The position numbers were made by a program, and so were the translations under genes. This document shows, piece by piece, positions 23,097 through 36,385 of a stretch of DNA of 64,000 bases. Position 1 is the stretch's first letter. Every line of letters begins with the position of its first letter. The stretch covers positions 124,001 to 188,000 of the forward strand of contig JABVXU010000061.1 of the NCBI GenBank assembly GCA_013365365.1, in the 5' to 3' direction. Source of the stretch: Cruorifilaria tuberocauda (Eukaryota; Nematoda; Chromadorea; Rhabditida; Onchocercidae). The notes below the pieces were generated by a model, which made no database searches, had not been told where the DNA came from, and worked only from the letters and a program-made list of their open reading frames with translations.

Positions 23097-25191
23097 TTAG
23101 CCTTTGGGTCTGTCATTCTTAAAAATTCAGAGAGTTATTTGAGATATTTTCTTTTGTTTTTTGATTTAAACAATATTTTTTTGATAGCTATCATTTCATT
23201 CGAGAAAAACAGGACAGAAAACATTGATGAGTTATCATGAAGTCACACTTCTCTCGTTTATTGAAACATATCAATTAAGATAGATAAGTTAATTAAAAAC
23301 AATCATTTGCTTAAATTGAAAATAGTTAAATACATTTCATCTTTTCTCATAATAAAATTATTTTTAAAATTCAAAAATTGAAAATCATTATATTATTAGA
23401 GGAAGAAATTTGTCAATTTGCAAGTTTTTAAACAATTATTTATCGAACATTCGTTTTGTTTTCTTTACAATTTCTATTGAGAGAAATTAAAAATTCTTAT
23501 TTCAACCGATGAACTTTTGAAAAGTAATTGCAATATGCAACAAATTTCGCTTTTCTTCTCGTTTACTCTTTTGTTTTCATTCAATAAATATTCATTTTCT
23601 CTCCATTGCTCAATAATTCCTCATACAATTCTTCTGAGCGCTGCAATGAAATTTGAAAAAACAGAAGAATCGAACTTAAACTAATAGTATTAATTAAAAA
23701 ATTATAGGCGCTGCCGTCATTTTGTGGATTTCTGATACATTGCTGTTTCGAAAATGATGAAATACTTTGTTAAAACTTTGAAAAACTAATAATTTCGGGT
23801 AGTTTTTATATTCTTCTATTATTGGCAGCACAATTACATTTGTTGTTTTTTGCAGTCCAAAAAACAATTCTCAAAATAATTCATGAAATTAATCCTATTG
23901 GCTTCGAATTTGCAATCCCATATAGTTAGTTTAAGTTACTAAATGTAATTTATAACTGTCTTGGGATTAGGACATTTTTCCCAATTGAATGATTTGTTAT
24001 AACTAATTTGATTGAATCGCAACATAACGCAGAATATATAAGGCCGAAGATCGAGAGAATAATGTTGAAACTTTCTCATTATACACGACGATGGGTGTTA
24101 AATTTCAAATTTCTGTGAGAGTGTAAATATCGAAAAGTTAGGAAGAAAGAATGAGAAGAAAGGATAGATAATAAACCTATGCTAGAAAACATTTGTTATT
24201 ACTAAAACAAATTAAAATTTTATTAGCTACATGTCAATTAACGATTGTTTTAACAATGATAATTACAAATAATTAAATTATCACTATTTTCAATGAATGA
24301 AATATTTTAATAAATCGATAAAGATTAATTAAATTATTCATTTCACTCTATCTTTAGATAAATAATGATGATTGCATTTACTGCGAGTGTTAAACGTCTG
24401 GAATGAATTTGAGGTAATTTGAAATTAAAAATAATTCATCCCTCGGCGCATATAAATTCAAAATTTATTGTGATATCATTTTTAAAAATATAGATTCGAT
24501 AACAATTACCGCAATTAATGATAAATTAAAAACAATTTTTAAAGATTTTTCAATCATCTTTTTTTGCCTCACAAATGTAAAAATTTTTTTCATTGAGGAC
24601 TAATTATATATTCATTAATTAATTATCGTTTTGGCTTAATTATATGCTCTAATATTGACAAATATTTACTTGCTGGAATTTTCTATCATTTATTTGAAAA
24701 AAAAGTGGTTTAATGAAATAGTTTCGGACAGTCAGCTCGATATGTGCAAACATTCACTACTGCCCGATAGAATTAGTGGTTAACCTTGGAATTTCATCCA
24801 TCGTTCCATAAATTTATATAAAACACATTGAATTAGATCAGATTTTCGTTTTTTAACATGTTTATATGTACACTCAATAGAATATTTGTCGAGAAACGAA
24901 TTTACTATTTCAGTTTAACTTTAAGTTAGAATTTTTCTTTCTTTAAATTGTAAGTGCATTTCTAAATGACATTGATAAAATTAGAATGTGTTGTCGATGT
25001 TTTGTTTGATATTTATGATAATAATTATAATAGCGATAAAAGTAAAAAAAAGAATAATATGCTAAAACTTAAATAAATTAATTAAGAGGTTTCGACAATT
25101 GTTTCTGCTAAAAATTTTGCTTTTTTACATTCAATTCAGTCAATTAATAAATTAAAATGGGCTGATTTTACAGTCGATGGCTGGGTTACAG

Positions 25192-25207
25192 AGGTCACTG
25201 AAGGTCA
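25192..25207 (+). promoter_or_regulatory. DR4-type nuclear-receptor half-site pair (AGGTCA-N4-AGGTCA)
   Basis: Two perfect AGGTCA half-sites in the same orientation, separated by CTGA. AGGTCA direct repeats with 4-nt spacing are classic binding sites for heterodimeric nuclear hormone receptors. It lies 2.1 kb downstream of the astacin gene and 5.7 kb upstream of the SLC17 gene; any target is unknown. Confidence 0.3.
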
Positions 25208-26650
25208 CTCTAGTGTAGAAAATCTATGATGTCCATTGATCGAATTTGATTTCGATTTTGGATAAGCTTTGAAGAAGATCTGGCATACACAGCTGGAAAA
25301 CGAAGCTAACTTCAGTGAACGAGCTATGCTGTCTAGTTTTCTTCTGTGAATTAGACGGTTTCTGTTAAAATTTCATTCTGTTTACTCAATATTCAAACAA
25401 CATTTGTTCTGCTGGTATTTGCATATTATAAGCTCTCCCAAGGATACACTCAAATCGATTTAGATGTTTTTATTTGAGAAATTTCTTTGAGAAGCTAAGA
25501 ATTTTGATCAAAATTTTTTGTCTTTCTTTCTTCTAAAAAGTTCCACCAAAGCTATGAAACAATAAGAAAAAACATTTGCGAAATTCAGTCGAGGATTCCA
25601 ATTTTTGATTATTTGTATTTCGGAATGATAAGTTTTGATTAATTCTTGTTCTCTTTCTGCTCATTTCTGTTTTTCGAACAATTAATTTTTGATTACTTCT
25701 ATTTTTAAACGACCAAAAATATCATTTGATTCTTTTTTGACAATGAGGAATGTTACTTGAGTCAAGGCTTACTTTTAATTTAAATTTCCTTAAGTAAGGC
25801 TTAAGTAAGTCCAATTACTATTGATAAAGAGCTTTTTGCACACCTTTCTCCTATGAGCTTTCCACACATTCATTCATTGCTATCAAAGAATAGTTATTCT
25901 GATCAGAATTCACATTTTGCCAAAGATAAGCTTAATGAAAATGAAATTAAATATAAATTAACAATTCCAATTCATTCCACCAAAAAAATTCATTTCATTA
26001 AAAAGAATGCAGAAGGAATAACGGGAAGGATCGAATTCATTATATATAAAATCAGAAAATTTATTTCATTTTGGCCAAATTTCGACAAATTTGTTTATTG
26101 AAAAAGAAATCTAAAAGTTGAATATGTCAGCAAAATTGAAGCATAAATAATAATGGATTATTTAAAACAAATAAATTCGATATAAAATGCTTTGCAATTA
26201 GCAATTTTGGAAGTACCAGCATTAGAACTATTAAAATATTACTCGACGTTGTTGTTACATTGTTATAAATTTCTTCATTCAACCGCAAATGAAAATCATT
26301 TCAACTAATTGCTAATTGTATTAAAGGTTAATTCATCCTCAAATAAATACTTTTTATATCTGGCAAAGATTATTAATTAATAAGATATGTAGTACTTGTT
26401 TGATAAGACATTTGTAAACAATTCGGCAAGAAATATAATAATAATAATAATGGTGATAATAATGATGTGTTTTATGATAATGGAATTATTAAAAACAGCA
26501 ATAGTAGCAGTTATAAAATTTATCTAAAATGGACTGGTTTTGGATTTTCAATGAAATTATATGTTCATTTCAAAAAATAATCGTAGCAAATGAATCAACT
26601 AATAATTTCATATCGGAATTACCGGTTAATTAAATCCGGAAGTTGCTTAT

Positions 26651-27043
26651 CTACTTACTACATGCCATCCGATGATTTCTCGCTCGTTGAATCTCTTCAA
26701 TTTCGCTTCTTCTTATCAACTTTTTTCGCTCTTTAAATTCATGGGAAGTGATGAAGTCAAGTTTTGTGTTATTCGAAGCAGAACTTATTTGGAATATCTT
26801 CTTTCCTTTCACTGTGCGCAGCTTATTTAATTCATCAATGTTCGATGGATTTCCTTTTGATGGTCTTTTCAAAGCTTGCTTTCATTCAACCACTTATCTA
26901 TCAACACTCTCTCGCCATCCTTCACCATTACAATGTCGTAAATGGTATCATGAGATCTTCATTTCCTTCCTTTTGTTTTGCCGGAATTTTTGATAACTAT
27001 CAAGAGCTTTTGCATGTGCTAAGCAATCTTGCATTTGCTTCAT
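26651..27043 (-). pseudogene. Possible decayed coding region (three shifted frames)
   Basis: Reading the minus strand, frame one is open from an ATG at 27043 (MKQMQDCLAHAKALDSYQKF) to a stop at 26948. A second frame continues with DTIYDIVMVKDGERVLIDKW. A third is open from about 26881 to 26651 (SNIDELNKLRTVKGKK, EFKERKKLIRRSEIEEIQRA). The charged, helix-like composition runs on across the shifts and differs from nearby AT-driven frames. This could be a frameshifted pseudogene or small exons whose splice sites I could not place. No family recognised. Confidence 0.25.
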
Positions 27044-30000
27044 GTCTTGCTATTCTTGGCAATTCCAAAAAATTACCATAATTGTTGATTTGAAGAAAGA
27101 GTGGAAGGAAATGCTGCGATAAACAAATGCTTAACAGATCGTTCTTCTCTTTAAACAATTTCATTTTCATCAGACTTTTATGTTAGAAGCTTCCTTTTCC
27201 TTTCTCTTCTCCATCCTCTCAAATCAAAAGTTAAAAATTACTTCAACTGTCAGTAAACATATCAATGCGTTGATTAATTAATAAACTTTTTGCTATTACT
27301 AGTCTCTAACTTATCTATAATTCACATAATATTGCATCATATATTTTTAGTATTACCAGTTTGAAGAAATTTAATTTTTAATAATTTTTTAATAAGAATA
27401 GTAATCATTGCGATCTTTTTACTTGCTTTATTTACTTTACTGATTTTTTAGAATGCCACATTCTGTTGCTTATTTCCAAAATTTCAAGAAAAAGAAGAAA
27501 AAGACTGTTTGTTGATTTTATTTTGTACTATTCTCATAAAATGAGCAGAATGTGCTTGCCGGATGCTAACAAAATTAAAAGCACTTGAATTTACTTTTAT
27601 CAAAGTAAGATACTACTCACATTTCATAGAGTCAAGTAAACGACTAAAAAAATAGAAAGTTTTGATAGCATGCAATCATAGCACCAATTGTATCGCTGTT
27701 GTATTGTTATGTTTACTATTACCACAATTACGATTACATGAATATGCAATTTTATCGGCCTCAATAATAGTAAACAAATCTTTGAAAGAGAAGAATATGA
27801 ATAAAACGTTGCAAAGATCGAGAATTCATACTTTATATTTATACTTTATAGCCCATGAAAAAACAGATTTATTTCCAATAGCTCAAATTGAAGATTACAA
27901 TTTTAAATCGAATTTTTGAAATTTTAGTTTTTTAGATGCATTGTGTTAAATGTTGCACAGCATTCTGTTCGTAAAGGAAAAGCATCTTATCTGTCCGTCG
28001 ATAACTATGCTAATTAACGTAATTCTTCAATATTTAATAGTTGTAATAAATCATTCGTTCCGTTTTATCCATTAGTAATACAATAATTGTTTTGTTTAGT
28101 ATGGTTTGCACACTTTCAACTGAAAAACTTCGAAATTACCTGATTCGATATGAAAGATACACATAGGTATAGAACCCTCCAATTTTTAATACGAAAATGA
28201 TTCCTGACATAAAATAAAGTTCTATAGCAAATTGTATTGCTGGATGAATTTTAAAATATAGAAGTGAATTGATTTAAAGCTGATTATCATGCCCAACAAG
28301 CATTCATGATATGGGGATATTACTAGTCGAACCTAATGTTGAAGAAATAAACAAGTAAAATGTAAAAGTTTCAGTTTTTAATGGTGTATTTTTGAAGTCT
28401 TGAGTTTGAATAGACTAAGTTCTTACTCAATTCAGCAATCTCTCAATCGGATAGAAAGCAATTAGAGATTTATTTGAAGGTAATTCCAGCAGACAGGTAG
28501 CAAATAATAAAAAAGTAGAGGAGAAATTCAATTTGCTCAAGGTATTTGACTTCTAGGAAAAAGCATACAGAAATAATTTTTATTTATACCACTTCATCAT
28601 ACTGTCACAAAATGTCACCCATTTTCCGCTTTCTGAATTTGAAGAACTTGGCCATTCATTATTTACTCTTCTCACTCTTTTTATAGCTCAAAGACTTTCT
28701 TTCATTTAAATAGATATGGAAATTCACTTCTCTTTTTATCAATAGTTGATTAGCAAATTTACTTGAATTTTATTTATTTCATTACAGGAAACTTTCCTTC
28801 CAGTACGTTTGCAAATAAAGTAAGTATATTTATTTCTTCCTTTTCTTTTTTTGTAATGGAAAAATTATTCAATCTTTATTTATTTGTGTTAGCTTCAAAG
28901 TGAAAAGCAGAGAAGAGACAGTTTCTAGCTGGAATTTATCTCTGAAAGTGAATATTTCCTTTAATCATTTTGCTTTATAATATTGAAATTTAACAAATAT
29001 TTTGCAAAGAAATTTAGGTACACACTGAAAATTCTTCGATTTATTGTACGTCCTACTAATAGCAAAATATATTTAAAAATCTAAAAAAGCATAAAAAACT
29101 AAGAAATGATTGGCTGAATGCTCACTTATACAATTTGATATTACTTAAGCATTGCTATTAATTAAATATATTATTTCTATTTTTAGCAAAATTTGCTAAT
29201 TTAAAAGAGGAAAAATTGACAGAAATCTATTTGTTTGTTTCTATCATATCTGAATCCAAAACTTTACCATTTGTCATACAGAAAATACACACAGAGACAG
29301 ACAAATAAACAATAATTATATTGTTTATACAATTTGGGATCAAACACTTCAGAAATTAGAGATCACATTTAGCAAATATGTCATTGTTTCAAAAATGATT
29401 CATTTCAAAGATTAGATGTAACAAATGAAATATGAAAATTTGCTAGCTTCAGTGATTTCTTGTGTGTGGAAATTAGCTGGGAAATAAGATGGAATTTCAA
29501 AGAACTTTTTTTGGCACATTTTTTGATTTTTTCTTGTTAAATTATCCTATTAAAATAGAATTTAATTTGAAAAAGAGTTTCATACTGTTCTTTCTATTAC
29601 TTAAATCCATTCTTAACTCTTACACTTTTATTTTTAAGAAAAGAATAATCGAAGTTGCATGCATAACTTTTTTAAAATAATTTCAAAATGCTTGCAACAT
29701 TTTCAGACATTTCCGTTCTATTCTAAAAATTATACTATTATCCGGTTTTGCATCTCTAACATCACTAGGAAGCTATTGGTTTGTTTGATATTGCAAGAAC
29801 TTTTCGCAAAAGAAAAGAAATCAATTGTTAATTTTCATAGAGCCATTTAACTTAAAAATTTCTAAAACATTAAGTGACGATTTGAAATTTCCAAATCGGC
29901 AATAATAATGATAGATGTAATTACTGATTTTGCCGACTATAATCACCTAATATTATTAATTATATCAATCAATTATTCCAAATTATTTTTAAAGAAAAAC

Positions 30001-30869
30001 AAAATTTTATTAATTCGTTAAATAGCGTATAATAAACAAAACATAACTCTACTTGCTTTGCTCCCCCGTCCAATTTATTAAAAGTCAATCCTTTACATCA
30101 CAATAACCACAGAAGTGAGAAATTAGCCAAATCTGATTTTCATGTACAATAATTGTTCAGTACAATTCGAAAACACTTAACTGTCATTTAATCACTTTCG
30201 ATTATCATCTATAATAACGATTATCAATTATAATAATATGGCAGAAAGGTTATTACACACTCTTGTGAAAAGTTGATTAGTTGAAAATTTTACGAATATT
30301 CGGAAGTGACATTTCCCGCATTTGCACATTTCAAGTGACTTGTGTAAACATATTTACCTTTTACTGAGCAGTCATGAATATTAATGTTTGTACATGATGC
30401 AACAAGAAAACGATAAAATAAAAAGTGAAATTTAACTTCCTGGAAAGTTACTTCTTATTCGTTTATAACATTTATTGTACATCATTCCTGATATGACTAG
30501 CTATCTAATATATTTCAAAGTTTCATGTTATCAGGAAATAAATAGTCTTTTTGTCAAAGATACTTGATATGAGTAAAATCATAAAAATGGATAAGCCAAA
30601 GAAAGAGATACAAATATTCCGGAAAACGAATAAACAAGAGGAATAGCTCGTCAATTCATGTCAAGTAATAGTTCAAAAGTTCCCTTAGGAAACGTCTCAA
30701 AAAAATGTAAAAGTTATGGAAAAGTAATTGCATTTTTGTTTAAAGTACAAAATCAAGGTACGACATATAAGTTATCAGCGGTCTATATCAGTTGTCATCA
30801 TTTATATACTTATATCATATTATTACTTATTCGATTACTAAGTAATGAAACAATCATACTTCTGGCGTA

Positions 30870-30878
30870 ATAATTTAG
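30870..30878 (+). promoter_or_regulatory. Probable SL trans-splice acceptor of the SLC17-type gene
   Basis: GTAATAATTTAG ends 1 nt before the ATG at 30880, with no in-frame upstream exon. The very short spacing fixes the start codon. Confidence 0.6.
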
Positions 30879-30879
30879 G

Positions 30880-33800
30880 ATGGTACGAATTATACCAACA
30901 GTAAGTGAAATAGTGAATAGAAATATTTCTGGGAATGATTTTACTAAATGTCACGAAGTTTTAACGAAAAACGAGGAGAAAGGTAAGAAGTCCAGAACTT
31001 GCCACAAACTTGGATACTTTTTAACAATGCGGATGATGACTGCTGTACTGATGTCATCATGTCTGATGGCGTTATCAGTGACGACAACAAATCTTACTGG
31101 TTCTCTTGTATGCATGGTTGCAGAACAACATGGAAGTACGGCTGATGCAAGGTAATTTTTATTCATTCAAAAATAATTTACAATTCCAAGTGAAGAGGGT
31201 TTGTGCTTATCAGATAATTTTTAGTAATCATTTCGAGCTGAATGACTTTTTTCTGCAAAAATTATGTCATACATATTATGGTTTTTGTAATATTTAAAAG
31301 TTATGCTTTGAAATCGATCCATTATTAGATTATGCATAACTTGCGATGATTGCACGTCGAAGACTGATTGGACTTATTTTCAAATTCATTCAATCATTTT
31401 TTTACTTTCAAAAAATTTGTCCGATAATTTGAAAAGTGCGAATTGAAACTGCGAATTTGAAACAGGAATTTGATTAGCGATTGGGATCAATCATGCTTAA
31501 ATTCTATTTATCCTCGCTTAGCTTAGCTAACGGGAAACCATTCCATAAAGTGCATCTTTTCCTTTTTTTCGTTTTTATTTGAGCAGTAAATATTTTGAAG
31601 AAATTAAAACCAGTTAAGAGAGATATGAAACGTCTACCAAAAACTGAAGAAAGAGAAGAGAGAATAGAATAAAATATAGGCGAAGAAGAAGAGAAAACTG
31701 GTAAAGGATCACTGAAAAAAGTGAGATGAACGAATTATCAAATTTAATCATTTATTAAAAGTAGACAATAGCACTGAAAGCCGGAAATGTTTCATTAACT
31801 TCAAACAAACTAATTTTTTGCAATTCTGATATGTTGCAAAGACTTAAATAAATCATGTGCAGACATTCTTCAAATTAATTCAAGAAAATTTTGAAGATTA
31901 TTGAAATAATTTATGTCGACGTATAGTAAAGCGATCATTCATGATAATATAACATTTACTATTAAGCTACTCTAAATTACTTTAGATTGGAAATACAGTA
32001 TTTGGCGTAACTGTATATAACAGGTGAATTATACTAACGTCTGTTAAGATTTCAAAATGGTATGGAAGAAGGAATAAATGGTTCCAAGCGAAGTGCACAA
32101 CCATGCTTGCCTAACTCAGCCCAAAACAATGAAATGCAATTGTTAAATGATGACAGGCGTGATTTGGCACGTTTTTCAAGGTCAAATGGGAATGGTAATC
32201 AAGATTACATTGAGATACGGTCTTGTCACGTTGATGGAAGATTGAATTGGACCATGCTTGAACAAGGTCTTTTCTTTCTAATTAACTCTTTTGATTAATT
32301 CACTATAACATTAAATAGAATAAAATGTTAAACAATAATATAATACCTTACAAAATCGTGAATGATCCCTAGATTAAGTTATGTTTAAAACTATAATTTT
32401 GAAAATAATTTCAGGAAATACTATTCTCTTATTATTTAAGGTATGGTATTATGTGCTCAAAATATTGGCTCCCTCTTTATGTTGGTAATCGGTCCACAAG
32501 CAGACCGTTTGAATGGGAAGTGGACAGTGGCCGTGGCGCTATTTGTCACTGTCGTCAGCAACATGATATTACCGCTTCTTGCTGCAAGGCATCTCCTCTT
32601 CGCAATTACTGCTCGAATTCTTTGTGGAATAGCCGATGCTCTCCTGACACCATCCATTAGCTCTATGATTGTCCGTTGGTTTCCACCGAAGGAGCGGTCA
32701 TTTGCTGTCGGATTTATTACCGGCGGTCGACAAATCGGTTACAATTTTATTAACCTATATATACTATTACTTTAGAATTTCAAGTATATGATAAATTAGT
32801 GATCAAAAAGCAATCATCATTAATTATTCGTATAAAAGTTCTAATTTAGCAACACATAGGCGATTCATTTGATTAATTGATGGGTGAATTTATTTCACCT
32901 AATTATTTTTCCAATCTCTCAAACAAAAATGAAATGACATTTTCAAACAAGAAATTTAGAAAAACAATGCGAAAAGATAAGAAATAATTTATGTTATTTT
33001 TTTTGGAAATAGTTTAAAAGTCAATTGAAGATTAAAGCTTTTCAGGAAGTCTACTAATTTTACCGGTATCCGGATGGGTTTGTCTTAAAAAGGATACAAT
33101 CGGTGGTTGGAAGTTCACATTTTATATATCGGCAATAATCGCTGCGCTAATGCTATTCGTCTGGTTGATTATGTCAGCTGATAAGCCATCGAAGCATTAC
33201 TGTATGAAAAATAAGGAAAAGATGTACATTTTGAGGAAAATTAGCGAAGAATCTTTGGGAAAGGTTCTCTATTATTTATTTGCTTTCAAATAAAAGGATC
33301 CTGAATTGGAAATACTTTTTTTATCAATTTAGACGATAAAGTTGTTGTTACTATCTGAATTATAACGCATGAAATATCGATAGTTTAATGATTATTAATG
33401 AATTAAGGATAATGTTATTATTTCAATTTCAACCTTTTCTTTCCATAAATTTGTTATTATTACTTAAGGGTAGTGTTGATTCTATTTGTGCAATCACACT
33501 TTTTGTATTTTGAAAAAGACGAATGAATGATGTTTTTAAAAATGTAAATGACTGAACTTATGTGTGCTTAATAGATTTATCGTTTTATCAGAGAAAAGAA
33601 CGGAAAAATACTCCATGGAAGCAATTGCTAATGTCTCGTCCGTTCATTGTGGGCATATTAGCAGTAGTGTGTCAAGAGTATCCGCTTGTTATCACTACGA
33701 CGGTAAGTGAAGTAAATCAACTTATTCCAATACAACAGATGAACAATCATTTTCTAAGATATTTTAGTTACTGCCAATTTATATGAAAGAAGTGCTTCAT

Positions 33801-34760
33801 CTATCGGACGTTCGCAGTACCTTATATTCGGCGTTACCGCTGTTAGCATTATGGATGAGTAAGAATCTCTCGTCGTCACTGTCATCCTACCTAAGTGCTC
33901 GGAAGAAAGGCAATTGCATGGTCGGAAGAACGCTTCTTGTGAAGTGTTTCAACGGTGTTGGCTCAGTCGGGCTGGCCATCGGTCTCCTGATGATACCAGT
34001 ACTGACAAACAGTACTCTAGCCTTGATCGTTCTTTCTGCTGCAAATGCATCTGCTGGTAATTTCATTCATCGTTAACTGTTATCATTCGTGATCACTGGA
34101 ATATTTCCAACGACGGTCACTTCTTGTCAGTGAGATTATCAGTTGAAAGATAATTTTGCAAAGATTAAATTGAGTTTTTCATCATTTGAATCATATCCTA
34201 ATTAATTTCAGGCTTGCATACTCCCGGTGTATTTACTGCTTTGCTACAAATAGGTCCGGCATATACGGGTTCCATTACAGGCATTGCTTTTTCTGCCGGA
34301 CATATAGCTAAGTTAGTTTTAGTGCAACTTTCGAACTGATATTAATAATTAAAATCACATTAAGAAGAAACCGGACTTACCAAGTTCTCTTGACCATGTT
34401 GTAGCACACGTAACATAATTTGTTAATTTAATAAAATTAATGAGCATCAATTTCATCACTGTTTGATTTATCAATAAGAAATATGATTCAAGCATTGTGA
34501 ATAAACTAACAAATGGATTGATTCTACAATCGTGGTCCGGTTCTGCCGGTCAGTGGAAACTTCTGTACACGATATCAGCAATTGTTGCTTTCTTACCCGT
34601 GATATTTTTTACTCTCTGGGGCTCCGCTGATTTGCAACCGTGGGCAATCCCGAAACATAAACGGTCATCAAGTAAGGAAAATACGAACAACGATAGCAAA
34701 GATTCCGAAACGACAACTGCCCCGGCGTATCTTGCTGAAACATTTCCTACACCTCTTTAG
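30880..34760 (+). CDS. SLC17-type major-facilitator anion transporter
   Basis: Eight exons with matching phases: 30880-31151, 32049-32266, 32441-32737, 33046-33263, 33592-33702, 33768-34056, 34212-34311, 34493-34760; 590 aa. SLC17 proteins move organic anions or phosphate with H+ or Na+ (sialin, NaPi, vesicular transporter relatives). Visible are TM1 (AVLMSSCLMALSVTTTN), a long polar loop, TM2 with GPQADRLNGKW (the MFS loop 2-3 motif), ARILCGIADALLTPSISSMI, the central Trp-rich WFPPKER, then GWKFTFYISAIIAALMLFVWL closing the first half. In the second half SRPFIVGILAVV, LLPIYMKEVL, GLHTPGVFTALLQIGPAYTGSITGI and WKLLYTISAIVAFLPVIFF are family-like. The loop between TM1 and TM2 is unusually long (about 75 residues, several N-glycosylation motifs). 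Substrate cannot be assigned. One intron is only 65 nt (33703-33767). Confidence 0.87.
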
Positions 34761-36385
34761 GATCAATTGTACTATTTTAATTTTAATTCTATTTTTTTCT
34801 TTGTTCAAATTTGATATAAGAGGAGCGAGAAAAAAGTGTATTAAATTATCATAAAAACTTTTTAGCTTAATCCTGTTTTAGATATTTCAATTGGGTTTCA
34901 ATTCTTAAAAGTCTTTTATGATGAATTTCGAAGTTTTCAGTCTACCTCCCTTCCTTTTATTTCAACAAATTTATAGGCTTCCTTTTCTTTAGGACAAATT
35001 AATTAGTTTGTGTTACTGGCCATTAATTAAACTGACGCTGAGAGCAGTTTGGAAATTTCGACAAAGTTTCGCTGTAAAATGCAATTTCAAGAAATTTGAA
35101 GTTGAAATGTCAAAAAAATTTCAAATCCTAATCACTGTAACTTCCCTAAATTACAAAATTTATGGCAAAAAGAGAGGAGGAAGAGAAAATTTTTGCCTGA
35201 ACACTAATGCTTTTCAGGCTTTTATACGTTCAAATAGTTAATTGAGTTTCAACTTCATTTTTTTGTTTTGTGTACACTTTGCAATACACATTGATTTCAT
35301 GAACAAGAAACGATGAGATAAATGTTGTTATTTCTCATTCGTTATTGTTTAACTATTATAAGTAATTAGGCAACTGTGTATTTATGGAGTTTGTATTTGT
35401 TCAAGTTTGTATTTATTTAGCTAACAGTATTTATGGAATTTGTCATCATTTTCCTTACTTTGTATATAAACATCTCGTATAAGCGGGTTTTTGTATCGAA
35501 GTGAATGGTTCCTCAATCATTTTATTATTATTTTACTGAACGAATCCCATAAATTAATGTACTTGTTTCTGTGTTCACTTCAAAATAACCACATTATAAT
35601 TATAATCGATCTGAAGTATTTCATTCAAAGCATTAGTACCATAATTGATTTGATCGATCTATTCTTCCGATTTCAGAATTGGAATCTCCAACTTGAAAAT
35701 GTAAAAAAAAACATTGCAGAATAAATGAAATTAGGAAGAAAAAACTGTAAAATAAACGGAATTAAAATGTTGCATCCGTCACGCATTATTTTTATGCAAA
35801 AATTAAGTTTGTTTATTTTATTATTGTTGTCTTCATCATACAGTTACTACTTATTGATATGTGATAGGAATATTGCAAGAGACATATTTACATTACCAGG
35901 TTTATTACGAATTCCACTTCTTAATTTAATAAGTGTTCTAGTGTGGGTTGTGTCTGATTTTTTATTCTAAAAAAGTTTTCTTTTACATTTTTGCTTCTCT
36001 TAATGAGAAACTTTAACTACTTTCATATGAAATTTAACTTCACTATTTCGTGAGCACATGCAAATTTCAACAGTTTTTTTGAAATTGTACCTGCACAAGC
36101 AATAGTTTGTTTGATTTAAGAGAACAAGCACCATGCCTTGGTGGAATGAAACCATTTTGAACGAGGTTGCATATTACGAATACACAAATAGTAATCGGAA
36201 GTGTGAATCCAAATAACTAGAGGAGTAGTTTTAGAATAATTTGAAAGTCCGTTTCTTTAATGCAACTTTTTATTGTTTCAAAAGCTATTATGATTCTGCA
36301 ATAACAAAGCTTATGCCGAAAAATTTAATCAATTATTGACTAATATTACTCAAATGTAAACAACGATGTTGTGAAAGATTTCTAG

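Larger units (their letters stand above)
23097..30879. other. Gene desert of about 7.8 kb, very AT-rich
   Basis: No gene recognised on either strand. Two points stand out: a GC-richer patch at about 25165-25340 carrying a perfect AGGTCA direct repeat, and overlapping minus-strand frames at 26651-27043 that look like a broken coding region. Both are listed separately. The remaining open frames are short with AT-driven composition. Confidence 0.55.

Noticed and set aside
25853..26101. 82-codon plus-strand frame in the gene desert
   Set aside because: Lys/Ile/Phe/Asn-rich composition matches background AT bias; no splice sites or homology recognised.
35491..35970. Two abutting plus-strand frames, the second with a hydrophobic stretch
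   Set aside because: Hydrophobicity and length are in the range expected from AT-rich sequence; no start context or exon structure.
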